Notes: generated by a model from the letters alone, not told the origin. A DNA stretch of 64,000 nucleotides from Novosphingobium sp. CECT 9465 (GCF_920987055.1 NZ_CAKLBX010000001.1:1102501-1166500), one strand, 5' to 3'. Numbered from the stretch's first letter, positions 42,252-52,432 are shown. Numbers and translations are program-made.

Positions 42252-42725
42252 TTGATCAGAGACAAATTCGAAGATGCGATCGCGCCGATCGGTCACACTG
42301 ATGAAGCGGCCATCGGTGCCATCAATGACATCTTGGGTTTCCATATCCGCCTGGCACACGGCGCGTGTCTTCGCCATTTCACCGAAACATTCACCGACCT
42401 GGACCTGACGCAGAAACAGGTGTCGGTGCTGTGGCTGGTCGATGACCACCCCGGCATCGCCCAGACCGATCTGGCGCAGCGCCTGCGCATGGATCGCGCC
42501 ACGACGATGGCGATCATCAATCGCCTGCAAGCCAAGCATTTCCTGCGGCGGGACCGTTCCGAAAAGGACGGGCGCAAGCAGGCGCTTCACCTTCAACCGG
42601 AAGGGATCGCCATGCTGGCCAGGGCCAAGCGCGCGATTGGCGAGCATGAAGCCTGGGTCAAAAGCCGCTTTTCCGACAAGGAAGTGCGGCAGTTGATCGA
42701 ACTCCTTTCCCGAATCCATGAATGA
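42252..42725 (+). CDS. MarR family transcriptional regulator
   Basis: This 157-residue regulator starts at TTG (42252), with GGGGCAGG upstream. The winged helix is TQKQVSVLWLVDDHPGIAQTDLAQRLRMDRATTMAIINRLQAKHFLRRDRSEKDGR, and the dimerisation helices lie at both ends. MarR proteins of aromatic catabolism usually repress and release DNA on ligand binding. The gene stands divergent to the dioxygenase and upstream of an aromatic acid transporter, and the palindrome at 42204 is the natural operator. Ligand unknown. Confidence 0.85.
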   Translation: MIRDKFEDAIAPIGHTDEAAIGAINDILGFHIRLAHGACLRHFTETFTDLDLTQKQVSVLWLVDDHPGIAQTDLAQRLRMDRATTMAIINRLQAKHFLRRDRSEKDGRKQALHLQPEGIAMLARAKRAIGEHEAWVKSRFSDKEVRQLIELLSRIHE

Positions 42726-42770
42726 GTTATATGAAATAGCAATAATCGGTTTTGAGAGGATAAGGCCCGG

Positions 42771-44069
42771 ATGGAACAGACCCCGCGTCAGGTGATCGAG
42801 CAGACGCCGATGGGCGTCCGCCAGTGGATCGCGGTCGCCCTGATGATCGCGCTCAATGCGCTTGATGGGTTCGATGTGCTATCCAGCGCGTTCGCCGCAC
42901 CGGGAATCGCCAAGGAATGGGGCATCGAGCGCGATGCTCTGGGCGTTGTCCTGTCGATGGAATTGATCGGTATGGGCTTCGGATCGGTCCTGCTTGGCGG
43001 TGCGGCAGATCGTTTCGGCCGTCGTCCGACAATTCTGACGTGCCTTATCGTCATGACAACGGGCATGGGGCTTGCCACTACCTCGCAAAGCCCCGGCAGC
43101 CTTGCCTTGTGGCGCTTCATCACCGGGCTTGGCATCGGCGGGATGCTGGCGGCGATCAACGCGGTTACAGCCGAACTGTCCAGCCTCAAGGGCCGTTCGC
43201 TGGCCATGGCTCTCATGGTGATCGGCTATCCCGCCGGCGCAACGCTGGGCGGCATCATCTCCGGCAGTCTGCTGAAGGGTGGCGACTGGCGGCTGGTGTT
43301 CGAATTCGGCGCGATTGCCACCGCCGCCTTTATACCGCTGGTGTTGATATTCGTCCCGGAAACGCCGGATTACTATGTTACCCGGCGCGAAAGCACGGCG
43401 CTCGACAAGGTCAACGCGTCGCTGCGCAAGCTGGCCTTGCCGTTTGCGACGGTCATGCCGCCTGCGCCTGCACTTGCCGACAAACCCAGTGCACTCGACA
43501 TTTTCAAGCCTGGCCTGCTGCGCACCACGGTTCTGCTGACGCTGGGCTATTCGTTCCACGCAGGCACGTTTTACTACATCCTCAAGTGGACACCCAAGAT
43601 CGTGGCTGATTATGGCTATTCCCAGCCAGAAGCGGCAAGCGTACTGGTAATGGCCAACATCGGCGGGGCGATCGGCGGGGCGGTATTCGGCTTTGCGATG
43701 CATCGCTTCGGCCTGAAGTGGCCAACTATCGCGATGTTGCTGGCAGGCGCGGTGGCCGTGGTCATTTTCGGCCTGGGCCGGGAAACGCTGGATGGCTGGA
43801 AGCTCGCGGTATTCTTCACCGGCTTTGCCAGCAATGCTGCCATCGTCGGGTTCTATTCGCTGTTTGCCAAAGGCTTTCCCACCCATGTCCGGGCCACCGG
43901 CACCGGCTTTGCCATTGGTGCGGGCCGGATCGGCGCGGCCGGATCGCCGATTCTGGCGGGCGTGCTGTTCACGCAGGCGGGCCTTGGCCTGTTCGGCGTT
44001 TCGGTGATCATGGCAATGGGGTCGATTGCTGCCGCTTTCTTCCTGCTGCTGTTGCGCAAGGAACTTTGA
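42771..44069 (+). CDS. MFS transporter (aromatic acid:H+ symporter type)
   Basis: This 432-residue permease of the AAHS/PcaK branch starts MEQTPRQVIEQTPMGVRQWI. Hallmarks are the D-G-F-D motif in helix 1 (LNALDGFDVLSSAF), the A motif LLGGAADRFGRRPTIL, and the helix-4/5 R-x-x-x-G-x-G motif RFITGLGIGGMLAAINA. It is probably an importer of hydroxybenzoate-, vanillate- or ferulate-type acids. It lies 45 bp after the MarR gene on the same strand. Confidence 0.9.
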   Translation: MEQTPRQVIEQTPMGVRQWIAVALMIALNALDGFDVLSSAFAAPGIAKEWGIERDALGVVLSMELIGMGFGSVLLGGAADRFGRRPTILTCLIVMTTGMGLATTSQSPGSLALWRFITGLGIGGMLAAINAVTAELSSLKGRSLAMALMVIGYPAGATLGGIISGSLLKGGDWRLVFEFGAIATAAFIPLVLIFVPETPDYYVTRRESTALDKVNASLRKLALPFATVMPPAPALADKPSALDIFKPGLLRTTVLLTLGYSFHAGTFYYILKWTPKIVADYGYSQPEAASVLVMANIGGAIGGAVFGFAMHRFGLKWPTIAMLLAGAVAVVIFGLGRETLDGWKLAVFFTGFASNAAIVGFYSLFAKGFPTHVRATGTGFAIGAGRIGAAGSPILAGVLFTQAGLGLFGVSVIMAMGSIAAAFFLLLLRKEL

Positions 44070-44147
44070 CCATCCTTTTGACGGTGCACGGTTGAGCGGA
44101 GGCGGGAAACGTCGGAAGGTGCCTTGGAAACGATCGGGGAACCTGCG

Positions 44148-45404
44148 ATGACCAAGCCATTCGTTCTGATTGCCTGCGCGGCGCTGCTGATTGCCGCCGC
44201 GCCACCGCGCAGCCCCGACGCGATTGCCGATGCTGCCTTGCGCGCGGCCCCGGTTTTCGACGGCCATAACGATGTGCCTGAGCAATTGCGCGAACGGCGC
44301 AAGAACCTGATCGACGGATTCGATTTTCGCGATACCCGTAATACCGCCGATCCGGCATCGGGCCGCGATGCGATGATGACTGATCTGGCCCGGATGAAGG
44401 CGGGCAGGGTCGGCGCGCAATTCTGGTCGGTCTATGTCTCGGCCACCCTGCCAGAGCCGCAGGCGGTGCAGGCTACGCTCGAACAGATCGATGTGACGCG
44501 CCGCCTGATCGCGCGCTATCCGGCGGATCTCCGGTTTTGCGGGGATAGTGCTTGCGTGATCGCGGCGCAGAAGGCGGGGCGCACGGCTTCGTTGATCGGC
44601 ATGGAAGGCGGCCATTCCATCGGCGGATCGCTGGCAGTGCTGCGCCAGATGCATGCGCTGGGCGCGCGCTATATGACGCTCACGCACTTCAGGAACACCG
44701 CCTGGGCCGATAGCGGCACCGATGCGCCCGTGCACGATGGTTTGACCCCGTTCGGCATTTCCGTTGTCCGTGAAATGCAGCGGCTGGGAATGTTGGTCGA
44801 TCTGGCCCATGTAAGCGAAGCAACGATGACAGACGCCCTCGCCACGAACGGGCCGCCGGTGATCGTCAGCCATTCAAACGCCCGCGCAATCAATCATCAC
44901 CCCCGCAACATTTCCGATGCGACACTGAAGCTGATCGGCGCGAACGGCGGTATCGTGATGGTCAACTTCTACCCGCCCTATGTCGTCGAGGCGGCGCGAC
45001 AGTGGGGGGCATCGCGCGATGGCGAACAGGCGCGGCTTGCCGCGCTGCATCGGGGTGATCCCGACGCTGCGAAAGCAGCGCTGGCAGCTTGGGACAAGGC
45101 CAACCCGATGCCGCGCGGGTCCTTGCGCGATGTTGCCGATCATATCGATCACATCGCGCGATTGATCGGGCCAGACCATGTGGGGCTGGGCGGCGATCTC
45201 GATGGCGTCGAGGCCACCGTCGAAGGGCTTGAGGACGTTTCGACGTATCCGGCGCTGTTTGTGGAACTCGTGCGCCGGGGCTGGTCGCAGGCCGATCTGG
45301 AAAAGCTTTCAAGCCGCAACATGCTGCGCGTGATGAAGGCGGCAGAGACTTATGCCGGTGCCCATCGCAATGATCCGCCGCTGGAGAATGAAACGGCTTT
45401 CTAG
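44148..45404 (+). CDS. Membrane dipeptidase (M19 family)
   Basis: I take the ATG at 44148 (MTKPFVLIACAALLIAAAPP) since it gives a signal peptide; a TTG at 44124 adds no useful residues. The mature 400 residues show the M19 zinc-site pattern: DGHNDVPEQL, GMEGGHSIGGSL, LTHFRNTAWADSG, VDLAHVSEATM, PVIVSHSNARAINHHPRN and the later GGDLDGV. It probably cleaves dipeptides, including D-amino-acid or cyclic substrates, in the periplasm. Its relation to the aromatic cluster is not clear. Confidence 0.85.
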   Translation: MTKPFVLIACAALLIAAAPPRSPDAIADAALRAAPVFDGHNDVPEQLRERRKNLIDGFDFRDTRNTADPASGRDAMMTDLARMKAGRVGAQFWSVYVSATLPEPQAVQATLEQIDVTRRLIARYPADLRFCGDSACVIAAQKAGRTASLIGMEGGHSIGGSLAVLRQMHALGARYMTLTHFRNTAWADSGTDAPVHDGLTPFGISVVREMQRLGMLVDLAHVSEATMTDALATNGPPVIVSHSNARAINHHPRNISDATLKLIGANGGIVMVNFYPPYVVEAARQWGASRDGEQARLAALHRGDPDAAKAALAAWDKANPMPRGSLRDVADHIDHIARLIGPDHVGLGGDLDGVEATVEGLEDVSTYPALFVELVRRGWSQADLEKLSSRNMLRVMKAAETYAGAHRNDPPLENETAF

Positions 45405-45422
45405 GTTTCGTCCTGCCTGGCT

Positions 45423-46970
45423 TCAGCTGACAGCCGCAAGCCGTCGATGGGCCGGGGCCACGTCGCCGGAGGGATTTGACCGGGTGGTCCTGAACCGTTC
45501 GACCAGCCGCTTCACGGCATTTGCCTGGCGTTGCAATCCGTGCGCCGCGGCAGTGCTTTCTTCTACCATGGCTGCGTTCTGCTGCGTGACACTGTCGATC
45601 TGCGAGAACGTCTCGCTGACGGAATGGAGTTCGCTGGCCTGAAGACCTGAATCCCTGGCGATCGTGCGGATGGAATCGCCGATGTCGCGCACATGGCGGA
45701 CGATGGTGCCAAGCACGTCGCCGGTCTTGCGGACAAGCTCCACGCCCTGGCCGACTTGCGTTGACGATGCGTTGATCAGGCTTTTGATATCGTGGGCTGC
45801 ATCGGCAGACCGCTGGGCCAGTGCCCGCACTTCATTTGCGACCACGGCAAAACCCTTGCCGGCATCGCCAGCGCGCGCGGCTTCCACCCCGGCATTGAGC
45901 GCAAGCAGATTGGTCTGGAAGGCGATGCCATCGATGATGGTGATGATCTGCGAAATCTCGCTGGACGAGCGCTCGATAGCGTTCATCGCGCCGACCGCGG
46001 CTTCGACCACTTCGCCCCCGGTTTCGGCATCGTGCTGGGCGGTCATGATCGATGTGCTGACATCGTCGGCAGAGGCCGCCGTCGCCTTGATCTTGCCGGT
46101 CAGGGCGTTGGTGCTGGCGCTGTTGCGTTCGAGCGCGCTGGCCTGCGCTTCCGTCCGCCGGGCAAGATCGTCCGCGGCAGAGCGGATTTCGTCAGACCCG
46201 GTGTTTATCTGGCCAACCGCGACGAGGACTTGCGAAACGATTTCATCCAGATCGGCCACCGCTGCATTGAAACTGGTGCGCAAGGGTTCGTATGCGGGGG
46301 GGAAAGGCGCGCGGATGCGGGTGGCAAGGTTGCCTTGCGCCAGCGCTTCCAGTTCGGTCCCGATGATGTCGATCACCCGCTTCTGCTCGGCCTCGATGAT
46401 CGCGCGTTCTTCAGCGGCGGCCCGTTCCGTTGCTGCTTGTGCCGCACGGGCTTCGGCCTGTCTCACGATCAGCCCTTCAAGCTGATGGCACAAGGCGAGC
46501 AGCGCGCCCGCTTCGCCGATCAGCACGATGGCATGGAGCACGACGCGCATGAAATCGGGTCCGTCAGGATAGACCAGCCACGGCGCGATGAAATTGGTGG
46601 AAAGATGATGGATCGCTGTTGCGGCTGCCCCGGCCAGCACCGGGCGCCAATCCGCCAGCACCGCCAGAATCGCCAGGGTGGCAAAGAAGGTCATGTGCAG
46701 ATCGATCATCATTTCCGCGCCGGACCACTGAAACAGCCAGATCATCGGAAATGCGATCAGCGAAAGGGCCATCGCGATTCTCGCGGCGGGATCGATGCTG
46801 CCTTTTGCCGCCAGCACGACGGGACCCGCCGTCATCACCAGCGCCAGGGCAATCGGCCACCCCCCGGACCCTGCCCAGATCGCGCCGACAGCGGTCACGA
46901 CCGCGAAGGCCAGAACGATGGCTGCCAGCAGGCGCATGCCGTGGCGACGGAGGTCAGCGAGATCGTCCAT
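45423..46970 (-). CDS. Methyl-accepting chemotaxis protein
   Basis: I take the start [19 protein letters not shown] at 46970. The N-terminal 190 residues form about six hydrophobic segments (for example [42 protein letters not shown]) instead of a large periplasmic sensor. A HAMP-like linker and the signalling domain follow: [55 protein letters not shown]. Its gene overlaps the small membrane-protein gene at 46954 by 17 bp. The ligand is unknown. Confidence 0.9.
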   Translation of the reverse strand: MDDLADLRRHGMRLLAAIVLAFAVVTAVGAIWAGSGGWPIALALVMTAGPVVLAAKGSIDPAARIAMALSLIAFPMIWLFQWSGAEMMIDLHMTFFATLAILAVLADWRPVLAGAAATAIHHLSTNFIAPWLVYPDGPDFMRVVLHAIVLIGEAGALLALCHQLEGLIVRQAEARAAQAATERAAAEERAIIEAEQKRVIDIIGTELEALAQGNLATRIRAPFPPAYEPLRTSFNAAVADLDEIVSQVLVAVGQINTGSDEIRSAADDLARRTEAQASALERNSASTNALTGKIKATAASADDVSTSIMTAQHDAETGGEVVEAAVGAMNAIERSSSEISQIITIIDGIAFQTNLLALNAGVEAARAGDAGKGFAVVANEVRALAQRSADAAHDIKSLINASSTQVGQGVELVRKTGDVLGTIVRHVRDIGDSIRTIARDSGLQASELHSVSETFSQIDSVTQQNAAMVEESTAAAHGLQRQANAVKRLVERFRTTRSNPSGDVAPAHRRLAAVS

Positions 46971-47292
46971 TGGCAGTTTCCGTATTTGAACACAGGGCGG
47001 CAGGAATGCGGATGGCGAGCAAACCGGATTGCAGCGCTCGCCATCCGATGCCCTGTTGGGTGTTGAAAAGCACGGTCCCACCCGCCGGGCCGGACCCTGC
47101 AATGGCCGCGCCGCGCCGGATTTCCTGTTTCAGGATCGTCCCATCGGTATTGCCCGCAAGTGCTATGAGCAGCGTGGCCGAATCCTGGCGTGGTGCAAGC
47201 AGGGTAGTTCCCAAGATCACGACAAGCGCGCCGACCTGCCACCGGAGCAGGTGCGTGCTGAAGCCCAAATCTTGCGAACCGTTCCGCTGCAT
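46954..47292 (-). CDS. Small membrane-anchored protein coupled to the chemoreceptor (112 aa)
   Basis: Starts [19 protein letters not shown]. One hydrophobic helix ([17 protein letters not shown], residues 18-34) is followed by a small soluble domain, [38 protein letters not shown]. The ORF overlaps the chemoreceptor start by 17 bp on the same strand. I recall similar small envelope proteins in sphingomonads without function; a role as chemoreceptor partner is only a guess. Confidence 0.55.
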   Translation of the reverse strand: MQRNGSQDLGFSTHLLRWQVGALVVILGTTLLAPRQDSATLLIALAGNTDGTILKQEIRRGAAIAGSGPAGGTVLFNTQQGIGWRALQSGLLAIRIPAALCSNTETANGRSR

Positions 47293-47498
47293 GCTGCCAG
47301 TTACCTTGGCGTTGCTTAAATCCAGGGCAGACAGGGATAAGTTTTATTACCTAACGTTTGCCGCATGGCCAACTGCGCGCCAGATAACGTGAAATCACGT
47401 TTCGCCTCGCGGTATGCGGGCCGGTCGGACTCGACCTGAGACAAGGACTGGGGCATCAGGGGGCAGTGGCCACAAGGCCCATGCAGGAGAGAAACATC

Positions 47499-47879
47499 AT
47501 GTTCACCCACACGTTCCTTGGCACCAACGATGTCGAAAAGTCGCGCAAGTTCTATTCGGCAGTCATGGAAACGCTGGGACACACAACGGCCGTGCCGCTG
47601 CCGCATGGCACGGCGTTTCCTTCGGAAGCCGGGTCGCTGATCGTAGCCAAACCAACCAATGGCGAAGCGCATACTGTTTCCAATGGATACACCCTGGGAT
47701 TCAAGGCAGCGGATGCGGCTGCTGTCGATGCGTGGCATGCGGCAGGGCTGGCCAATGGCGGCACCTGTGAAGGAGCGCCAGGCGTGCGCGTAAACGCGCC
47801 GGGGCAGCAGTACGGCGCGTACCTGCGCGATCCCGATGGCAACAAGATATGTTCGTTCGCGCCGAATCCCAATGCCTGA
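47499..47879 (+). CDS. VOC/glyoxalase family protein
   Basis: This 126-residue protein starts MFTHTFLGTNDVEKSRKFYSAVMETLG, with AGGAGA just upstream. It has the two beta-alpha-beta-beta-beta modules of vicinal oxygen chelate proteins and ends YLRDPDGNKICSFAPNPNA. The usual metal His at the start of module one (T-H-T-F-L) and the D-P-D-G-N-K loop are present. Substrate unknown. Confidence 0.85.
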   Translation: MFTHTFLGTNDVEKSRKFYSAVMETLGHTTAVPLPHGTAFPSEAGSLIVAKPTNGEAHTVSNGYTLGFKAADAAAVDAWHAAGLANGGTCEGAPGVRVNAPGQQYGAYLRDPDGNKICSFAPNPNA

Positions 47880-47916
47880 ACCGGATAGGCGAGGGGGCAG
47901 GGCTTTGCCTGCCTCC

Positions 47917-49326
47917 TCACATTTCGGTAATGCCGTAGGGTACAAGGTCGCGGGCATGAGGATCGACCAGAATAGCGCGATCACTGGGTGGGAAGGCGCG
48001 CTGGTCGCAGGCGTTGCGCGGACAGATCCGGCATGAAATGCCGATGCGGGTGATCGTTTCCGGCCGGGCCAAATTCAGCCCGTCAGCATAGATGAATTCG
48101 TCTGCCAGTGCAGCTTCGCATCCCAGCGCCACGGCATAGCGGCGCGGCGGCCGGTAATAGCTGCCCGATGTCTTCACCAGCCCCTTGGCAATCGAGACGT
48201 AGCGTACGCCGTCGGGCATTTCCGCAGCCTGCACATGGATGCGGTCGGGGATCGCCACGGCTTCGTGAACCACCCACAGCGGGCATGCTCCGCCAAAGCG
48301 GGCGAATTGCAGGCGCGTGGCGGAATGGCGCTTAGTAATATTGCCGGCCATGTCCACTTTGCAGAAATACATCGGAATGCCACGCGCCTGCGGGCGTTGC
48401 AGCGTCGACAGGCGGTGGCAGGTCTGTTCGAAACTGGCACCGAAGGCTTGACGCAACTGGTCTATATCATGGCGCAATTCGCGCGCGCGTGTGCGAAACC
48501 ATTCATAGGGCATGATCAACGCGCCGGCCGCGTAGTTGCCCAGTCCGACGGTCAGCAGCTGGCGGGCGGCTTCCGATTGAAGCGTCGCATTGCTGACGAT
48601 AGCCGAAATTTCATCGCTGAGGGCTTCGGCAGCCAATTGGTAGGCCATCTGGAAGCGGCCAGATTCCACTGGTTGGTTCGGATCGAGCGTCAATCGGCGC
48701 GCAAGAGGATCGAACTGGCGCATCACCCCGCCGCTGCTATATGCAACCGCAATGCCGTGCGTTTCGAGCCAGCCTGCCATCTGCGCAAGGGTTGGCGACA
48801 TTCCCGTGCCCGACAGGCGTATCGCCAGGCGTTCGGCTGCCCGGTCGATGATGTCTACATAGTTGTTGGCCTGGTGAAACCAGTCGCGCACTTCTTCCCA
48901 TGGCAGGCGCCCGCCCGAAATGTTGTCGGAGCCGAGCGCCTCGTCGATGATTTCAAGCCTTTGCACCGAACGGCGATGCAGATCCCACAATTGCGCAAAT
49001 GCGCGCGCGAAAGCAGGGTACTGTTCGGCCACGCGCTCGACCTGTTCACCGGGCAGCGTGGCACCGATCAGCGGATCGGCGGTGGCATCGCGCAGGGCGG
49101 TCAGCACCGGTTCGACACGGTCGGCAGCAAAGTCCTGCCATTCCACGGGAAAGCCTTGCTGCAAACGGTCGACAAGCGCGGGGGTCAGCGGGCGTTCGTC
49201 GTTCTCGATCTGCGAAAGGTATGACGCGCTGATGCCAAGCAGCGCGGCCATTTCACCCTGACGCAATTTGCGTGTGATGCGCAACGCTTTGAGCTGTTCG
49301 CCTGCAAAGAGGCGGCGTCTGGCCAT
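47917..49326 (-). CDS. pccR: Short-chain acyl-CoA responsive regulator (PccR/ScfR family)
   Basis: This 469-residue protein has an N-terminal XRE helix-turn-helix (LKALRITRKLRQGEMAALLGISASYLSQIENDERPL), then the ImmA/IrrE-like region and a C-terminal DUF2083 domain with cysteines in GISCRICPRNACDQRAFPP. This architecture defines the short-chain acyl-CoA regulators; PccR of Rhodobacter controls propionyl-CoA carboxylase. The gene is divergent from pccB. TTTGCAAA sites in the shared upstream region match the operator recalled for PccR. Confidence 0.85.
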   Translation of the reverse strand: MARRRLFAGEQLKALRITRKLRQGEMAALLGISASYLSQIENDERPLTPALVDRLQQGFPVEWQDFAADRVEPVLTALRDATADPLIGATLPGEQVERVAEQYPAFARAFAQLWDLHRRSVQRLEIIDEALGSDNISGGRLPWEEVRDWFHQANNYVDIIDRAAERLAIRLSGTGMSPTLAQMAGWLETHGIAVAYSSGGVMRQFDPLARRLTLDPNQPVESGRFQMAYQLAAEALSDEISAIVSNATLQSEAARQLLTVGLGNYAAGALIMPYEWFRTRARELRHDIDQLRQAFGASFEQTCHRLSTLQRPQARGIPMYFCKVDMAGNITKRHSATRLQFARFGGACPLWVVHEAVAIPDRIHVQAAEMPDGVRYVSIAKGLVKTSGSYYRPPRRYAVALGCEAALADEFIYADGLNLARPETITRIGISCRICPRNACDQRAFPPSDRAILVDPHARDLVPYGITEM

Positions 49327-49340
49327 TTCCTATCGTCCAA

Positions 49341-49371
49341 TTTGCAAATATTTCCTTCGCAAGTTTGCAGA
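49341..49371. promoter_or_regulatory. PccR operator candidate
   Basis: TTTGCAAA (49341-49348) is followed by TTCGCAAG (49356-49363) and TTTGCAGA (49364-49371), 15 bp upstream of the pccR start. PccR is reported to bind TTTGCAAA repeats. Confidence 0.65.
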
Positions 49372-49550
49372 ATAACATTGGACTTGGCAAGCTGAGTGTC
49401 GCAAGCGGAACGCCAATGCGCATTTGGCCCGAACCATGAACCGGGTGCAGATGCGGGTCTGGATCTGGCCCATGTCCTGGTAAGGGGTGGGGGGTGCGAT
49501 CCGGGCAGCCGAAAACTGGTCCACGCCATTCAAATGAGAGGATGCGTCGA

Positions 49551-51077
49551 ATGTCCGCCAATATTGCCGAGATGGAAAAGCGTCGTCAGGCGGCGCGTAT
49601 GGGTGGCGGGCAAAAGCGCATCGACGCGCAGCATGCCAAGGGCAAGCTGACCGCGCGTGAACGTCTGAAAGTGTTGCTCGACGAAGGCAGCTTCGAAGAA
49701 GTCGACATGTACGTCGAACACAATTGCGTTGATTTCGGCATGCCCGAAACGGTCATACCCGGCGATGGTGTGGTCACCGGGTCAGGCACGATCAACGGTC
49801 GCCTCGTGTTCGTCTTCAGCCAGGACTTCACCGTGTTCGGCGGTTCGCTTTCCGAACGGCATGCCCAGAAGATCTGCAAGATCATGGATATGGCGCTTAA
49901 GGTCGGTGCACCTGTCATCGGCCTTAACGATTCAGGTGGCGCGCGCATTCAGGAAGGCGTGGCATCGCTGGGCGGTTATGCCGAAGTTTTCCAACGCAAT
50001 GTGCTGGCATCGGGCGTAGTGCCGCAGCTTTCCCTGATCATGGGACCATGTGCGGGCGGCGCGGTGTACAGCCCCGCGATGACGGACTTCATCTTCATGG
50101 TGAAGGACAGCAGCTACATGTTCGTCACTGGTCCCGATGTGGTAAAGACAGTGACCAACGAGATCGTCACGCAGGAAGAACTGGGCGGCGCGGTGACGCA
50201 CACGACCAAGACCTCGGTCGCCGACCTTGCGCTGGAAAACGACATCGAGGCGCTGCTGGCGGCGCGCGACTTCTTCGATTACCTGCCGCTGTCGAACCGT
50301 CACGACGTACCCGAACGGCCTACGTCCGACCCTTACGACCGGATTGAACACAGCCTCGACAGCATCGTTCCGGCCTCGGCCAATCAGCCGTACGACATGC
50401 AGGAAGTGATCCGCAAGACGGTGGATGAAGGCGACTTCTTCGAGGTTCAGCCAAAACATGCCGGCAACATCATTACCGGCTTCGGGCGCATCGAGGGGCG
50501 CACCGTGGGTATCGTTGCCAATCAGCCGATGGTGCTGGCGGGCGTACTCGACATCAATTCATCGAAGAAGGCTGCGCGTTTCGTGCGCTTCTGCGATGCC
50601 TTCAATATCCCGATCCTGACCTTCGTCGACGTGCCGGGCTTCCTTCCGGGCACGGCGCAGGAGCACAATGGCATCATCAAGCATGGCGCCAAGCTGTTGT
50701 TCGCCTATGCCGAGGCCACCGTGCCCAAGATCACCGTGATCACGCGCAAGGCCTATGGCGGCGCTTATGACGTGATGGCCTCCAAGCATCTGCGCGGCGA
50801 TCTCAACTACGCATGGCCCACCGCCGAAATCGCGGTGATGGGTGCCAAGGGCGCGGTCGAGATCATCTTCCGTGGTCTTTCGACTGAAGAAATCGCGGTC
50901 AAGACCAAGGAATACGAAGATCGCTTCGCCAATCCGTTCGTCGCGGCAAGCAAGGGCTTCATCGATGAGGTGATCCACCCGCACTCCACCCGTCGCCGCG
51001 TGGCGCTGGGCCTGCGCAAGCTCAAGAACAAGAGCCTCGAAAACCCGTGGAAGAAGCACGACAACATTCCGCTCTGA
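49551..51077 (+). CDS. pccB: Propionyl-CoA carboxylase beta subunit
   Basis: This 508-residue carboxyltransferase starts [20 protein letters not shown], after GAGAGGA. It carries the biotin-carboxyl and acyl-CoA-binding motifs: [43 protein letters not shown] and, in the C-half, [40 protein letters not shown] and [15 protein letters not shown]. It transfers CO2 from biotin on PccA to propionyl-CoA. First gene of the pathway run and divergent from pccR. Confidence 0.95.
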   Translation: MSANIAEMEKRRQAARMGGGQKRIDAQHAKGKLTARERLKVLLDEGSFEEVDMYVEHNCVDFGMPETVIPGDGVVTGSGTINGRLVFVFSQDFTVFGGSLSERHAQKICKIMDMALKVGAPVIGLNDSGGARIQEGVASLGGYAEVFQRNVLASGVVPQLSLIMGPCAGGAVYSPAMTDFIFMVKDSSYMFVTGPDVVKTVTNEIVTQEELGGAVTHTTKTSVADLALENDIEALLAARDFFDYLPLSNRHDVPERPTSDPYDRIEHSLDSIVPASANQPYDMQEVIRKTVDEGDFFEVQPKHAGNIITGFGRIEGRTVGIVANQPMVLAGVLDINSSKKAARFVRFCDAFNIPILTFVDVPGFLPGTAQEHNGIIKHGAKLLFAYAEATVPKITVITRKAYGGAYDVMASKHLRGDLNYAWPTAEIAVMGAKGAVEIIFRGLSTEEIAVKTKEYEDRFANPFVAASKGFIDEVIHPHSTRRRVALGLRKLKNKSLENPWKKHDNIPL

Positions 51078-51105
51078 CACGCCGGCAATTTTTGGGAACA
51101 TTAAC

Positions 51106-52284
51106 ATGACTGACATTTACATCGTCTCTGGCGCCCGCACGGCCATCGGCTCTTTTGGTGGTGGCCTGTCCTCGCTGCGTCCGGCCGAACTTGGCACCAT
51201 CGTGATGAAGGCTGCGATCGAGCGCGCCGGCATTTCGGCGGACAAGGTCCAGAACGTGGTCGTCGGCACGGTCGTATCGACCCAGCCCAAGGACGCCTAT
51301 GTCAGCCGCGTTGCTGCGGTAAACGCCGGTGTGCCGATCAGCGCTCCTGCGATGAATGTCAATCGCCTGTGCGGTTCGGGTCTCCAGGCCATCGTTTCGG
51401 CAGCGCAGGGCATTGCTCTTGGCGAACATGACATTGCCATCGGTGCCGGTGCGGAATCGATGTCGAACGCGCCGCACATGACCAGCGCCGGCCGCAATGG
51501 CGTGAAGATGGGCAATCTGGTGTTCGAAGACGCAATGCTGGGCGCCTTGCACGATCCGTTCGAAGGCTTCCACATGGGCATCACCGCGGAAAACGTGGCT
51601 GAACGCTGTTCGATCTCGCGCGAAGATCAGGATGCGCTGGCCGTGGAAAGCCAGAAGCGCGCAGCCGCTGCCATCGCCAACGGCTATTTCAAGGACCAGA
51701 TCGTCCCGGTCGAGATCAAGACCCGCAAGGGTACTGTCGTTTTCGATACGGACGAACACGTTCGCGCCGATGCCAACCTTGAAGCGATGGCCGCGCTGAA
51801 GCCGGTGTTCAAGAAGGACGGCACGGTTACGGCGGGCAATGCCTCCGGTCTCAACGATGGCGCGGGCGCGGTCGTGCTGGCCAGCGGCGAAGCGGTGGCC
51901 GAACACGGCCTGAAGCCGATGGCAAAGATCCTCGGCTGGGGCCACGCCGGGCTTGAGCCGGAACTGATGGGGCTGGGTCCGGTCAAGGCGGTGCCTGTCG
52001 CGCTCAAGCGCGCTGGCCTGACGCTTGACCAGATCGATGTGATCGAAGCGAATGAGGCCTTTGCCGCGCAGGCTTGTGGCGTCGCCAAGGAACTGGGCTT
52101 CGACGCGGTCAAGACCAACCCCAACGGATCGGGCATTTCGCTGGGCCACCCCATCGGCGGCACGGGCGCGATCCTGACCATCAAGATGATCTACGAATTG
52201 CAGCGCACCGGCGGCAAATATGGCCTGATCACCATGTGCATCGGCGGCGGTCAGGGCATCGCCATGGTTGTCGAGAGGGTTTGA
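51106..52284 (+). CDS. Acetyl-CoA C-acetyltransferase (thiolase)
   Basis: This 392-residue thiolase starts MTDIYIVSGARTAIGSFGG. The acyl-enzyme Cys sits in NVNRLCGSGLQAIVSAAQ (about residue 89), the His in GHPIGGTGA and the second Cys in MCIGGGQGIAMV. Biosynthetic or degradative direction cannot be told. The gene lies 28 bp after pccB and would feed propionyl/acetyl-CoA metabolism. Confidence 0.9.
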   Translation: MTDIYIVSGARTAIGSFGGGLSSLRPAELGTIVMKAAIERAGISADKVQNVVVGTVVSTQPKDAYVSRVAAVNAGVPISAPAMNVNRLCGSGLQAIVSAAQGIALGEHDIAIGAGAESMSNAPHMTSAGRNGVKMGNLVFEDAMLGALHDPFEGFHMGITAENVAERCSISREDQDALAVESQKRAAAAIANGYFKDQIVPVEIKTRKGTVVFDTDEHVRADANLEAMAALKPVFKKDGTVTAGNASGLNDGAGAVVLASGEAVAEHGLKPMAKILGWGHAGLEPELMGLGPVKAVPVALKRAGLTLDQIDVIEANEAFAAQACGVAKELGFDAVKTNPNGSGISLGHPIGGTGAILTIKMIYELQRTGGKYGLITMCIGGGQGIAMVVERV

Positions 52285-52304
52285 TGAGCATGAAGGTTCT
52301 TCAT

Positions 52305-52426
52305 CCTCCCCGGCACGGGGAGGGGGACCATGCGCAGCATGGTGGCGGGGGCTATCCTTTGGGCGCGGCGGCTGGGGCGAGTCCCCTCCACCGCCTGCGG
52401 CGGTCCCCCTCCCCGTGCCGGGGAGG
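52305..52426. repeat. REP-type palindromic element (122 bp) before the epimerase gene
   Basis: CCTCCCCGGCACGGGGAGGG...CCCCGTGCCGGGGAGG, the same family as 36765-36890. Its terminal GGGGAGG lies 6 nt before the epimerase ATG. Confidence 0.85.
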
Positions 52427-52432
52427 ATTGTG

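Noticed and set aside
42879..44873. 664-codon open frame on the minus strand
   Set aside because: It is antisense to the aromatic acid transporter and the dipeptidase. Its composition (Arg/His/Gln-rich, no domain) is that of a GC-rich shadow frame.
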